From the NCBI GenBank assembly GCA_012295275.1, contig CM022670.1, positions 6,972,661 to 7,034,660 on the forward strand: a stretch of DNA of 62,000 nt, given 5' to 3'. The notes under the pieces were generated by a model. It searched no databases. It was not told the origin of the DNA and was given only the letters and a program-made list of their open reading frames with translations. The translations under genes were made by a program, and so were the position numbers. The stretch is from Chrysomallon squamiferum. Lineage: Eukaryota > Mollusca > Gastropoda > Neomphalida > Peltospiridae. The first letter of the stretch is position 1. Every line of letters begins with the position of its first letter. Below, piece by piece: positions 27,183 through 39,879 of the stretch.

Positions 27183-27470
27183 TGCGCGTGCGTGTGTGTG
27201 TGTGAAGTTTAACAGTATTAATAATAATAATAGTATATTATCAGATACATAATTACAAAGCGATCTTCAAACCAATCAAAATTAAAATAATAATTAAATA
27301 ACTTTCCTATTATCGACTGAATTGCTTATGTTACCTACCTAGCGTGCATCCATTTTCAGATTTTGGAATAAATGTGATCAAATTCCAGTAGATGCTATAT
27401 CAAAAACTAGGATACGTACCTCTCTCCATACACTCCTAACAAAACCCTTTCTTTGCCAGGATGAAAGGAC
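26628..27470 (-). CDS. Unrecognised gene: three cleanly joined exons (5' part)
   Basis: Exons on the minus strand: 27470-27420 (51 bp, donor GTACGT), 27394-27335 (60 bp, acceptor ATATAG, donor GTAACA) and 26894-26628 (267 bp, acceptor TTATGTTAG, donor GTAATA). Every junction is phase 2 and the joined 126-codon frame is open. It includes KERVLLGVYGE, IYWNLITFIPKSENGC, VPDAGVVVVPLTVFSINPNG, EEWVNVMMHVPG and RLGNFDDLSHTW. The mix of hydrophobic strands, Cys, Trp and possible N-glycosylation-poor loops suggests an extracellular or lumenal beta-rich domain, but I cannot name the family. The acceptor before 27470 is weak and the start codon is not located. It is transcribed away from DHRSX, 370 bp distant. 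Confidence 0.55.
27139..27204 (+). repeat. (GT)n microsatellite
   Basis: About 21 GT units, a short AGTGCGCGTGC break, then more GT. It lies within an intron of the unrecognised minus-strand gene. Confidence 0.96.
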
Positions 27471-27839
27471 CTGCTTTATTAACATGAACGAAATCATAAT
27501 CAGTAATTACTGAAGCGTGTATTTATTTATTAAAAAAAAAAGAGATAAAAATAACAAATAGTACTAGAAGTATGTGTCGCTTCAATGCATCTAAAACATA
27601 TTTTGTTCATTGTTGTTCGTTCGTTTCACCTGTATGCATATATTTCATGCTGATATTATTCAGTTCCTATTTTTGAGTAACTTGTGCGTGTGTTAAAGCG
27701 TAATAATTAATTTTGTTTAATTAGTCCCATGTCTGTCTCAGACTCGAAGTGGCATAGTCATGGTGGGAGTACAAAAACGTTTGGAAGTAGAATTTTCGAT
27801 ACAGAATAGAAACGTCAAGGGAAGTAAATCTTTTCAATC
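27471..27839. promoter_or_regulatory. Probable shared promoter region between the unknown gene and DHRSX
   Basis: At most 369 bp separates the first visible exon of the minus-strand gene from the DHRSX start codon, so both promoters must lie here or overlap the genes. I see no TATA box close to the DHRSX start. This is positional inference only. Confidence 0.4.
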
Positions 27840-30800
27840 ATGGCTTCCAGTTTCGGTTGTTTGTGGTGGTTTGTTTGGCGAGTATGGTTCCTTATCAAAC
27901 TGTATATTTTTAGCGCGATGGTGCTAATAAAACAGATGTGTTCAAAACATAATAAGATGCCAGGTGTGTTTCTTTTAATTAAATCAGTCTTAAACTAAGG
28001 AACTGAAGCAACAAAAACTCTGTCAAATTCGTCTGAAACTATTAACTCATTCTCTCGATTCAATAAACTTTAAATTTATAATACCTTTATTTTTGTCATC
28101 TTTCAAAAAGTGAAATAAATACTATTTAGAAAAAATATATAATAGAATTTTACTTCTTTCTTTTTTTTCTTTTACTGATTAACTTACGGTAAAAGGTTTA
28201 AAAAAAAAAAAAAAAAAAAAAAAATTAATGTTTTCGTTTTTATTCCAGAAAAATATCAATTCTGTTAATTTATATCACGAAGAGGTTATGATAATATTGT
28301 TTTATTTTCAGTCAATTATGACGCACATGGACTGGTAGCCATTGTCACAGGTGGTGATTCAGGCATTGGTTTGCAAGTCAGCAGAATTTTAGCCACCAAG
28401 AATAACATGCATGTTGTGATTGGTAAAAGTTATTGATTTTAACAGTGAAAATGTTTCTGATTGAATAAATAGTTCAGATTAAAGTAACAGAATATTATTT
28501 TAAAAAATGGTAATTGAGTTGTAATTGATCAGATCACAGTTATTATGAAGATCTGCTACAGTGAAGATGTATTTAAATAACCAGTTACAGTTACAGCAAT
28601 ATATAATATCTCAATTACAATTTCACGATTATAATTGACTCCAATTCTGAGTATGGCAACCATGAATATTAAACAATTATATTTTTATTTTATTTTTTGA
28701 ACAAACATATTCAGTGTATATAAATTTTTATTAATTTTTTTTTACCCAAATGAATAGAATAATAATACAAATTAAACAGACAGAATCTTATAATATTATA
28801 AATAATTTTATATCTTTAATTTCAAATGTTTTTAGAAGGTTACCATAATTGATTTTTATTTGTTTGCTTCTGGCATTTTTTATTTATTTATTTTTCTTCC
28901 ATTTAGCCTGCAGAAATAAAGGAAATGCTCAAAAAGCCATTGATGGAATAAAAAGTGAATTTTCAATGGCAAGAGGTAACAAATATAAGATACCAAAAAA
29001 AAAAAAAAAAAAAAAAACCCTTTCTGAATACTTGAACAGAAATTAACCATCTTATGATGTAGCAGTCCATTTTTTAAAATTGTTAATTTTATTTGTGTTA
29101 TTTATTTCTTATTTTACATTCTGAATATTTCGTTTGTATTTTGTAGTTCAGTTTTTAATTTTACATTTAATATTATTCAGTGAAATACATATATTTTAAG
29201 TAAAATGTTTTAAAGAAAGCCAGGCTCTTGTATGGTCTCATAGGTGTTTTTACTGCTTCATATATTAGTTACTTTTCTTGAAAATGTAAAACGCTGGAAG
29301 ACATCAAAGAGATAAAAGCAGCTTTAGACATTGATTTTTATTTTGTTGTTGTTGGTTGTTTTTTTTTCAGCGCAGTATATGTATCTTGATCTTTCTTCTC
29401 TGGATTCTGTCAGAGAATTTGTAGAAGAATTTCTCAATTCTGATCTTCCTCTACATCTTCTTGTCAACAATGGTAATGTAACATTTTATATATGTTCTAT
29501 GTAACTAGATACTTCCTTGATATCCTTAGCATTACAAATACTTACTAGCAAAGCTATCAGATATAAGTCCTCTTTCAAGCACAAGGAATTGCAGGATCAA
29601 AGCGTCTTTGTGTCTTCACCAGGGCATTTCCCACTCCACACCACTATGGCTGGAGAATTCTAGATATCCACTGATACTAATCTGTCAGAAATACATAAAA
29701 TATTTTACAGTTGAGTTTTTGTCTTACCATTACAAGTGTTTAAATTTTAAGTGCTATATGAGTTTAAAAAAAAAAAAAAATCTCTATTAAAATATATTGA
29801 ACATTCATTCATTTGTTGTAGCTGGTGTCATGTTTGTGCCATACTCTCAGACAACTGATGGGTATGAACATCATTTCCAGGTTAACTACTACTCCCATCT
29901 TCTCCTCACCCACCTCCTTCTTCCCAAACTGAAAGAATCTGCTCTGAATTACCAGTATTCCAGAATCGTCAATGTTTCATCTGCAGTACATTTCCTTGCC
30001 AGTTATGAAGACATAAAACCAAGGTTTGTTTTATTTTTTTGAAGTAAGAATTTTCTGTCACTAAATTTATTCTGATGTATCATGTCATATTAATAGTTTA
30101 CTTTCCAAACACTGATAATCTTTTCATTCCAGTAATGAATGATGTTGCAAGTCCAGAAGTAATAAAATTAAGAATGGCAGCAGTGTTTTTTGTCTATAAT
30201 CATTTTATTGTGGTATTTTCATACTTTGTTATTAAAAAAGATTAGTTGCTGGGGGTAAATAAAATAATCACAGATATAACATACACTTTGTATTTGCTGT
30301 ATTATTTCTAGTATTTTGGGGTAGATTCAGTGGATAATAACCTCTTTGGACCCCAGTACATACACTGAATACATTTTCTAGCTTTAAATATATTGTTTCA
30401 TGGAAATATTAATGATAATAAATTTTTTTTTTTTTAAATTGGATTCAGATTCAGTGATGAGAGACAGTATTCTGCACATGCTGCATATTCAGCATCCAAA
30501 TTAGCACAGGTCATGGAAACATACAGACTAAGTCGAGAACTGAAAAGCAGCAATGCAAAAGTAACAGTGAATGCTTTACATCCTGGGGCCATTGACTCAA
30601 ACCTCTACCAACATTTACACTGGACAATGAAACTAATAATGGAAGGTCTCCGCAAAAGTACATTTAAGGTGAGTGTCTCAGGCAGATTTTAAACAGTTGA
30701 CTTAATATTGTAATTTGTATGGGTTTTCTTCAATAATACATAATTTCACTAACCTTTACAGTTCAGATCATGTTTAAAATATATTGTTATATGGATTAAT

Positions 30801-31327
30801 ATTAACATGAGAATAAAGTTTATATTATGACATATAATTGCAATCTGACATTCCATAACATCTCTGTATGCAGTTTGTCATAATACCAGATAAATGGCAT
30901 ATTAATTTTTAAATACTTTTCAGTGTGAAAGATAATCTCTTTCAAATATTTGATTAAGAATAATCAGTAGAAAGTCAACAAGAAGGTTTCTGTTCTAGGA
31001 CATAATCATCATCAAAGCAGAATATGTTTCACACATAATTACTGTCAAGAGATGAAGGTGTTTTTCTAATTATAATGCAGGTACAATGTTAAATAACAGA
31101 TACTGTTTTCACAACCTTTTAATCACACTTGTTCATGGTAAAATCTTGTTTAATTTCAGACTACAAAACAAGGTGCAGAATCAGTAGTATATGTAGCTCT
31201 CTCACCTGATCTTGAGACAGTGAGTGGTGGTTACTATGACAACTGCATCCTGACGAAATCCAGTAGTGTGTCATATTCTGAGGAGCTGCAGGATGATTTG
31301 TGGAAGAGGTTTCATCCAGACTTATAG
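27840..31327 (+). CDS. DHRSX: DHRSX-like short-chain dehydrogenase/reductase, complete, 7 exons
   Basis: Coding exons: 27840-27963, 28312-28422, 28907-28975, 29371-29472, 29822-30023, 30449-30668 and 31160-31327. All are GT-AG and in phase, giving 331 aa; human DHRSX is 330. Residues 8-30 are a hydrophobic N-terminal segment, likely a membrane anchor. The SDR signatures are all present. These are the cofactor loop TGGDSGIG (54-61), NNAG (134-137), Asn157, the catalytic Ser in VNVSSA (Ser189) and YSASK (Tyr216, Lys220). [11 protein letters not shown] follows. In humans DHRSX acts in the polyprenol to dolichol pathway at the ER using NAD(P)(H); the same role here is inferred from similarity. 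A polyadenylation signal, AATAAA, lies at 31367-31372. Other SDRs of the retinol dehydrogenase group are the alternative. The overall layout fits DHRSX best. Confidence 0.9.
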
Positions 31328-31366
31328 TTTGTAATCATGTGATTATCATCATTAAGCAACAAATCA

Positions 31367-31372
31367 AATAAA
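31367..31372 (+). terminator. Polyadenylation signal AATAAA for DHRSX
   Basis: AATAAA begins 40 nt after the stop codon. A second one occurs about 60 nt later (near 31427), so alternative 3' ends are possible. Confidence 0.6.
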
Positions 31373-32616
31373 CTCTAGAAAAAACCAATTAGTGTGAATC
31401 CGAAGTGAGATCATTGATGAACTGGAAAAATAAAACATAATAAATGTTTTCTTACTTTTTTCATTGCATTTGTTTTTTCAAATTCCATTTCTGTTCTGGG
31501 GTAATTCCAGTTCAGTGTTTGGCAGGACCATCATAACTGCATTATAGGGTCTGATGCAAAACAGTTCACTGGCACCGCTACATATACAGCCTCAAAATAT
31601 TTACTGACATCAAGCCATATCATAGATGTATTGTATGGGCACCTAGATCAGTGGAGGCCATTTTTTAGACATCACATAGTTAGAAATGATATTTAACTCT
31701 TATAAAGAGTTTTCTGAACGTTGTTCAACCTCAAGCTGTCTCATTAAATTTGAACGTGAAGGCTACTGAAAATCATTTCATGCAGTTATGTTTGAATGAA
31801 AAATGAATTCAAGTAACTACTTAACAAATATACATAACTTGCATTTCTTGTTCTTCTGTAGTCATGTACATGTATTTTAGATGACATTTTATCGGTATTG
31901 TTATTTCAGTGTCATTTTTTTTTTATTGTAAATCAAAATTTTCCTAATAAACATAAATTTTCTAATGAATTGATTAAGCTTTTGTAATCTTCATTGTGTA
32001 ATAAAATGTATTTTTGTTTAGATTGTTTTGTCTTATTTTAATTAAAGTTTACTGAAGAGGAATCTACTTCATATTATTTTTATTTTATTTTATTTTTTTC
32101 TAAATGTTGAATAAGCTGTAGAGAAAAAAATGCCATCAGTTCCTTTACATTTTAAATAGTTACAAAGATGTATTGAATTCCAAAAATAATTTTTCTTTTT
32201 TTTTCTTTATCTTATACTTTTTCTGGAAGAAAAATTATTCTATTTACAATTTATTTTATTTTAAATAATCATCAATTCAACATTTCTTCAATTACCATTT
32301 CTTCTTGGAGTTTGCATTATATTAATATCCAATTCCTGTTGGTGCCCTTCATCTCTGGATCAAACTCCATGGCACATGCCTTCCTGTTTAAGAACATGAA
32401 TATTAAAGATGAAAAAATAACACAAACAAATTTACTCTCATATGTATTGGGGGAATATATATGAGCTTTATCCTATGGTGGTTAAAATGCCATATTGAAA
32501 ATGAGCTGATAATACGTTTTTCTCTTTGTCCACAGAATATTTAACATTTGACATTCAACCTGAGCAGGATAAACCTAACATCTTATGACCATAACCTTTT
32601 TCTTTATTATTTGTTT

Positions 32617-32694
<78 letters not shown>

Positions 32695-35109
32695 TCGTTT
32701 GAAAACACTATACTACATATATATCAAAACAAACAGTTCTTAAATAACAACCGTTTATTTGTTATTTTTATATTTATACAGTTTCTTAAAATTATTTTAA
32801 AGATCTAAACCAACAATTAACCTTAAAGAAAATATGGCTTTCATATCTATTATTATTAATATTTATATACATACGTATGTGTGTAAAATAATAATAAAAA
32901 AAAATAAATATATAAATAAAAAGAAAACAAAAAACAAAATTTATAACCTTCTTTTATAACAATTATGTTAATATATTACGTAATTCTAAGTACTTAATTC
33001 AAGATGAAATCGTGCTCCCCTTAATTAAGATTCATGTTTGTCTGTCCTGTGCAGAATTTGATATAGTTATTTTCAAAAGCGGTAGAAACAAAACAAGGGT
33101 AGAAAGTGTGCTGTGAGATCTACGTTATTCTTAGAAACGAGTAAGTTGCCCTTTGTTTATCACGTGATATAAAAATTTATTTTGACAACTCTGCCGTCAA
33201 CTGAAAAAGTCTTGGTCTACAATTTCTGAAAGGTAAAGTTATTATTTTACTTTATATTTGCGTTTCAGTGATTTTTATTTTTTTGGGGGGGGGGAAGAAC
33301 CTTCTTTAACAATTCCGCCATGTATTTCTACAATAATAATAATAGGATTATGTAACTGATGCTAGTAGGCTAATGAAAAATGACCTTTGGACTTCACTGT
33401 ATGAAACCTTTGTTTACATTTTTACATCGCAGTAATAGTTACAGTAGACTGACAGATCAGTGAAAATATTGAACAAAGGTAACAGAAATGTTCTTCTTTT
33501 TTCAAGTGCAAAGGCCTAAGATAATTCTACCTGTTTTTGTTCTTTTTTCATCTCAAAATTTTCATTCATTTATTGTGTAAATATTTAACACATTATAATT
33601 TATAGTGTTATTACTGTTTTAATGTTTACACTTTACAGTAACAGTGATTACTTATTTCTGCCCTCGACTTTCACTTTGATAATCATATTGAAAAGAACAT
33701 TTTTATTTTCATTCTCTTCTAGCCATAATTGTGTTAATATTAATTTGTTCTGGGTTTTTTTCTTGTTTTTTGTTTTACAAATGGCGTTTGCTTTTTAATT
33801 TATTCGTTTTATTTTTATTTATTTTGGGTGTGTGCATTGTAATTCAGAAGATGTTAACGAAGTGATAATAAAATATGTTAATTTACTGCTAAATCTTTTT
33901 CTTGTCATAATCTCCATTACTTTTTCTTTCTTTCTTTTTTTTTTTTTTTTATTTTTTTTTTTTTTTTTTTTTTTTTTATTTTTTGTCATTTTGTATTTTA
34001 TCTTCTTTTCCTTCCATTTTTATTTTATTTATTTATTTTATTATTATTTTTTTTTTTGATATTATTTTTTGATTGTTGTTTCAAGGATCAGAAACTAAAA
34101 TGCTAGAAAACTAAAATTATTTCATTATTCATGTTTTATACAAGTGATGGTGACAACAACTGTTTTTGTAATTGTCAAATGACAAGCTAAAAATAGAACT
34201 GAACTAATAGCCTGACTTCAATGTCTGGTCTAGAGGACATATTTTCTGATGTAATAATCTGCACATGATCTGCACAAATCAAGTTAATCCTGTTATATTG
34301 TAGATACGCCATGAACTAAATAAACTGTATAAGAATTAACTTATTAACCAACTGCTTTGTTGTATGAATACAAAAAGTAACATTATCTACAAGGTTTCTA
34401 AAGAATTAACAGATATAATTTAAATAGGTCATAAATCTGAGAAATATTAGATATACATGTAAGTATGTATGTAAGTTATATAAGTAGGGTGTAGATTTAT
34501 CATCAAACTAGAGAAATAATTTAAGCTATATGGATATAAATCTGGTTGGTATTGTTTAAACTGTTTTAAAACATTCCATGAAAGAAAATTATCAAAAATT
34601 TAGACTATGTATGTACAGAAAATGAGTACATTCTGTATTTGTTATTGCAAATTCAAATTTAAATATTTAATAAGATTGTCAGTACATATAAAAAATTGTG
34701 AATTGTATTTTGTTTCCATACAGTTCATTATTTATTACTAATTCTTTATATTTTTATCTTTTCTACTTCTTATTTTTCATAATTTATTTTTACTATTATT
34801 ATTATTATTTAATTATTTATTTATTTCCTCTCTTTTTTTCAGCATTGAAATGCATATTTGCTTATTTCTCTATACATTTTAATATTAAGAATTAAGTCTT
34901 TTGTGTTAAGATAATGATAGTGAAAACAGATTTGTTAGCATCACATTGTAATTTGTTTGTTCTTTATTCACAGCAAGGAATTTTTATGTGAACTTCACAA
35001 AAGGAAAATCCATACAACACTATTTGATTCTTATTTATTTATAAATTTACTTTTATTTATATTTTAGGTTTGTGTTTGTACTTGTATTTGTTTTATTTAT
35101 TTTTTTCAG
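31373..35109 (+). other. Intergenic/5' leader region between DHRSX and FAXDC2
   Basis: No coding exon is recognised. It contains a 75-nt T run (32619-32693) and a T-rich stretch at 33918-34060. Around 33060-33235 the sequence is less repetitive and has consensus donors (ACGA then GTAAGT near 33149, and GAAAG then GTAAAG near 33232). This is a good candidate for the untranslated first exon of the FAXDC2-like gene, whose coding exon begins at an acceptor. Confidence 0.45.
32619..32693 (+). repeat. 75-nt poly-T tract
   Basis: An uninterrupted run of 75 T, the longest homopolymer in the window. Its exact length is likely to vary or be mis-assembled. Confidence 0.97.
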
Positions 35110-35128
35110 ATCTCTCTTGACTGGAAAC

Positions 35129-35797
35129 ATGGTTGTTACCAGTCAGTTGTTTGACTCATTCAAGAAGGCTCTGGTTGTCGTGGGAACAGCCTTGCTTGTC
35201 TTTATCGCTGCCAGAAATTCTATTACATGGTAAATATGTTATAACATTTTGTCATAATGATATCTCATGTTACATTTTCAGTACATATCTCTTTCCTTAT
35301 TTATTTTTATATCAGCTTACTACTTTATTGTTGTTGTTGTTGTTGTTGGTCCATATTTCTGTTTGTCAGTAACACCATACTGCATGTACACTTAAGTAAA
35401 CATAATTATGTGTTTTAATAAATGTTATTTACATAAAGAGACTAAAATACATTTATATTACAGGCATGTTCAGAGATTCTGGGGAGCTTCAGGCAGTTTT
35501 TGGCAGGCTCAGTGGGAGAATGTCTATCTTCTATTTGGAAAAGATGACATGCTCATTGGAATTTTAGGTACAATTAATTTTAATATTATTAATCTTTTTT
35601 TTTTTTTTTGTTTTTTGTTTGTTTGTGTGTATGTATTTTTGATAATTTTATTTCTTTGACTTCTATTTTTATGCTTTGGAGAACGTGCTTAGGTATGAAA
35701 TGATTTTTGAAATATTGTAGAAAGTATTCATTGTTTAATATTCAAAAGGATGGTTACAATCCTTTTATCTGTATGAATTATCTCCCTTTGATTACAA

Positions 35798-35833
<36 letters not shown>

Positions 35834-35900
35834 TTTTTCTATTTTGTAAATTATTTAAATCTTTTGGCTTATTTCATTTGTAATGCTTTGTTTTAAATTT

Positions 35901-35931
<31 letters not shown>

Positions 35932-38274
35932 TACTTTTTCTGTAGGAACTTTCATTGTGACCAACCTGGTGTTTTGGCTGTTCAACATCTTACTGATTGG
36001 ATTGGATGTCACTGGTTGGCCGGCATTTCTCAAGTGTTACAAAATACAACCAGAAAAGAATAATCCTGTACAGCCATTTTCCTTTTTATTATCATATACA
36101 CACAATTTATCTTATCTTTTTTAAAATGTAAGACAGTCTACAACCAAGTAAAAAACAAACACAGCAAACTTTAGATGTATGTCTAGTATTGTTTTATCTT
36201 AACTCTCCTATAAAAAAATTCACTCAAATGTTTTTTCATAAATTGACAGTTTGTTTATGATTATTTATCACTGAATGATTCAAGTTGTGTTTATTAACTA
36301 TAGTTATAACTGTGAACTTTGAAAGAGTCTGCAGCACATACCTTAAACAAACCAGAATTCCAAAGTTATATTCTAAAATATTATTTTCTATTTTATTTTA
36401 TTTCATTTCATTTCATTTTATCTTATTTTTTTATTATTTATATAATTATTTTTTTATTTATTTAACCTTTTATTTATTGTATTTTTTTTATTTTCTGTTT
36501 TTCTTTTTTTTCTTTTGGTTTATATATATTTTAATATTTTTCTACAGTTAACCAGAGCAGACCTACTGCGAGTTATTTACAGAGTATCATTCAACAACCT
36601 GTTTCTCAGTGGTCCTCTGATGGGTTTCATGTACTGGACATACAAACTACGAGGCTGTGACTTTGGTGGGGAGCTGCCCACTTTCCACTGGGTACTGCTT
36701 GAACTCACCATCTTCACCATGGTGGAAGAAGTGGCCTTCTACTACTCACACAGGTATATGTAATTACTTAACTCAGGTTAGTAAATAGAGATAAAAAGTA
36801 GGTAAATGTAATCATTCAGATAGTATTATTCATATGCAGTTGCTTCTCTAATGGAGAAAAAAAATATGTAGTGTCTACAGTTATAATTGTATTATCTTTT
36901 ATTAATATTATAGTATTTAATGTATTTTATTTTTATTTTATTTTAGTTTTAGTTTTTTTTTTGTTTTTGTTTAGTTTAGTTTATTTTAGTTTTAATTTAG
37001 TTTTAGTTTAGTTTAGTTTAGTTTAGTTTAGTTTAGTTTAGTTTAGTTTAGTTTAGTTTAGTTTAGTTTAGTTTAGTTTAGTTTAGTTTAGTTTAGTTTA
37101 GTTTAGTTTAGTTTAGTTTAGTTTAGTTTTAGTTTAGTTTAGTTTAGTTTAGTTTAGTTTAGTTTAGAGTCATTTAGTTTAGTTTAGTTTATTTCATTTT
37201 TTTAAATTTCTTATTATACATATACATCATATATTTTCTTTATTATTGATCATTCACATATACTTTAAATATTCTAATTAATTTTCCATTCAACAGATTG
37301 TTTCACCACCCCAAGCTGTACAAACACATACACAAAATCCATCATGAATACACAGCTCCGTTTGGCCTTGTCTCCGTCTACGCTCACCCTCTGGAGCACA
37401 TCATAGCCAATCTGATTCCTCCAATGCTGGGACCGCTCATCATGGGCTCACACCTTGCGACAGCGTGGATGTGGTTTAGTCTCGCCCTGATGTCTACCAC
37501 TGTGTCTCACTGCGGCTACCACTTTCCCTTCCTGCCTTCACCTGAAGCTCATGACTTCCACCATCACAAGTAAGTTCATATCTGATTTCGTTTTTGGTTC
37601 ATCCAGCTTTATTATTTTCTAGTTGAAGGGTTCTTCAGGAGGTGATGGCATTATGATTATTTTTATTCATGCCCATCTTCCCTTCTGTGAAGTAGGTCTT
37701 TGACAACATCTGTACAGAGTTGTCTGTCCTAAGCTTTCATTTCCAGCTGCCTGTTTTTTTTTAATGTCCACTTTGAGGTCTCTTCACCACACATTCCTTA
37801 GACATCCTTTTTTTTTCTCTGCCTTGTGGATTCCATGTCTGGTTATAGATGATGCTGACATATAGTCTAAATATTTTATATACTTTTTTGGTTTGTGACA
37901 AGACTATGAAGTACTTATATTTATTCAGTAATGTCTCTTATTTTTTTTTCTTTATTTTTTTTTCACACACCTTTTTCTTAATATATCTGATACCTCTGTT
38001 TGGCCTGAGATTATTATAATCAAGATTGCCGACTATATTAAGAATTTTCTTTACTATCTGTCTTAGACTATCCGAGTTCTGCAAGCTGAGATGATTTATT
38101 TTATTTTCTCTCAGATTTAATCAGAACTATGGAGTTCTCGGAGTTCTTGATCGTCTTCACGGAACCGACAACCAGTTCCGCAACTCTCCCGCCTACCAGC
38201 GACACTTCCTCCTCATCGGCCTCAGTCCAGTCACGCAGCAGTATCCAGACTCTCCAAAGAAGAAACCTGAATAA
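35129..38274 (+). CDS. FAXDC2: FAXDC2-like fatty acid/sterol hydroxylase, complete, 6 exons
   Basis: A membrane di-iron hydroxylase of the fatty acid hydroxylase/sterol desaturase superfamily. Coding exons: 35129-35229, 35464-35567, 35946-36067, 36548-36753, 37297-37569 and 38115-38274. All are GT-AG and in phase, giving 321 aa; human FAXDC2 is about 333. The first exon opens at an acceptor (35110) with the ATG at 35129, so a non-coding leader exon lies upstream. Hydrophobic helices are visible at about residues 14-27, 67-90 and 145-175. The iron-binding histidine boxes are intact: H177-RLF-HH (177-182), H190-KI-HH (190-194) and H263-DF-HH (263-267). The C-terminus, GVLGVLDRLHGTDNQFR then IGLSPVTQQYPDSPKKKPE, is typical of FAXDC2 and separates it from C5-desaturase, CH25H and MSMO1. 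It likely acts at the ER on sterol or acyl substrates; the substrate cannot be read from sequence. Confidence 0.92.
36945..37195 (+). repeat. (TTTAG)n pentanucleotide tract in FAXDC2 intron 4
   Basis: About 45 TTTAG units with a few interruptions (TTTTAG, TTTATTTTAG, AGAGTCA). Because TAG is in each unit it resembles repeated 3' splice sites, and it ends about 100 bp before the real acceptor at 37296. It is not the TTAGGG telomere repeat. Confidence 0.95.
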
Positions 38275-38516
38275 ACAGACAGCGCCTTCCAAACACAAGA
38301 TGTACCATCAGTGTTTAATTGTCAGACAGGATAACAAAATTAATCTGGTTTATATACGCATACAGTGTAACTTCCGATATCTAACAAGAATTGATCTGCC
38401 TTTTTAAATTTTATTTTTATTTTCTGAATATTTTTGTCATTTATTTTTGCCGATTTGTACTCATAATACAGTATTTTTATTGTGTGATTTGATGGTATCA
38501 CACATGTCACTAATGA

Positions 38517-38531
38517 TCATTATTATTATTA

Positions 38532-38590
<59 letters not shown>
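38517..38590 (+). repeat. (ATT)n microsatellite
   Basis: About 24 ATT units with one break. Confidence 0.96.
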
Positions 38591-38591
<1 letters not shown>

Positions 38592-38799
38592 CCAACATTA
38601 TTGGAAAGTGTATTTCCCATTACAAGTCACTGACTGTGTCAATCAGTTAGTTTAAAATGTTAGACAAGAGTTGTATCCCTTTGTTTATGCCTTGCAAGGG
38701 TTACTTTTGTTTTGGATTTTGTTGTTGTTGTTACTAAATTTGTCTAATTCATAAAATTTCTGTTGAATTTCTGTCTTCGGTTCAAGGATTTCATTAAAA

Positions 38800-38822
38800 C
38801 TAATATTATTCAATAATATTAG
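38800..38822. repeat. Perfect 11-bp inverted repeat (small hairpin)
   Basis: CTAATATTATT, C, AATAATATTAG: perfect arms around one base, in the probable 3' UTR region of the FAXDC2-like gene. It is AT-only apart from the ends, so chance is quite possible. Confidence 0.6.
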
Positions 38823-39848
38823 AATATTGTTCTCATAATTTAATGTTTAATTAAATCCACGTTACATCAAAGAAAAAAGAAAAAATGTACTTGAAATTTT
38901 AATTGTTATATTTTCTGTAGAAATTGCAAGTTGTAGGGTACAAGTGAGTCCAACAAATCACACAGTGAGAACATTGTGACTGAAAGTAAAATAAATGGTT
39001 GTGACAAAATACCTTTTTAATTTTGATGTACATTCCTAAAACATTTTTCTTTCCATTTTATGTTCTAGACAATATTTTGGTTTCACCTTATACTTACTTT
39101 GGTTTTTGACATTGTGGCTTTTTTACTTTTTTCTTATTGTAGTTTTACTATTTATTGCTACAATGTCTTCTTTGCCAGTAGATAGATTTAATATGCTATA
39201 ACGTATTAACAGATTTTTGTTCAAGAGTGACTGAAAAGTTAACAAATGTTTTTCCCTTATGTTTGTATTATGTAAAACTTTTCATTGTATTTCCTTTAAT
39301 TCAATTATTAATTTTATGCAGTGGAATTTATTATTATTTTTTTTAATTTATATAGTTTTTTTTCAGGTACAGACAAAAAATATTTAAAACACAAAATAGT
39401 TTGATGAAACAGCCACAGTATAAATATAATCAAAGAAACATCTGAAACAAATTAAAATTCTATGGTCTTTTTTCCTTTTTTCCTTCTTTCTTTCTTTGTT
39501 TTATTTAAAGATGAGAGGAACATCAAAATAATTTAAACTTCCAAATATATAATTTATGAGTCTGTCCAGCTGTCTATAATTCATTTTCCTGCAGTGCTGG
39601 AAATAAGGCAGCCATTGGAGCTTGTTGGTAACATGTTTTTATACCTGAATAAAAGATAGATAATATCTGTTCAGCATAAGATGTTAATAATTATGAGAAT
39701 GTGGGTATTAAAGGTCAATGTAAATGTAATTTTAGATTTTCGCAATTTTTTAAATGTTTTGGTAGTTGTGATGATGTTCTAGTCCCACCAAAAGTGCTGG
39801 ACTGAGTACCTGGTTTTGTGTATCAGTTATTATTTATTTATAATTTAC

Positions 39849-39879
<31 letters not shown>

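Noticed and set aside
36945-37195. Interstitial telomere repeat
   Set aside because: The unit is TTTAG, not the TTAGGG expected for molluscs and most animals.
38129-38407. Open frames on both strands across FAXDC2 exon 6
   Set aside because: They are shadow frames; the FAXDC2 frame has the family C-terminus and matches the splice phase.
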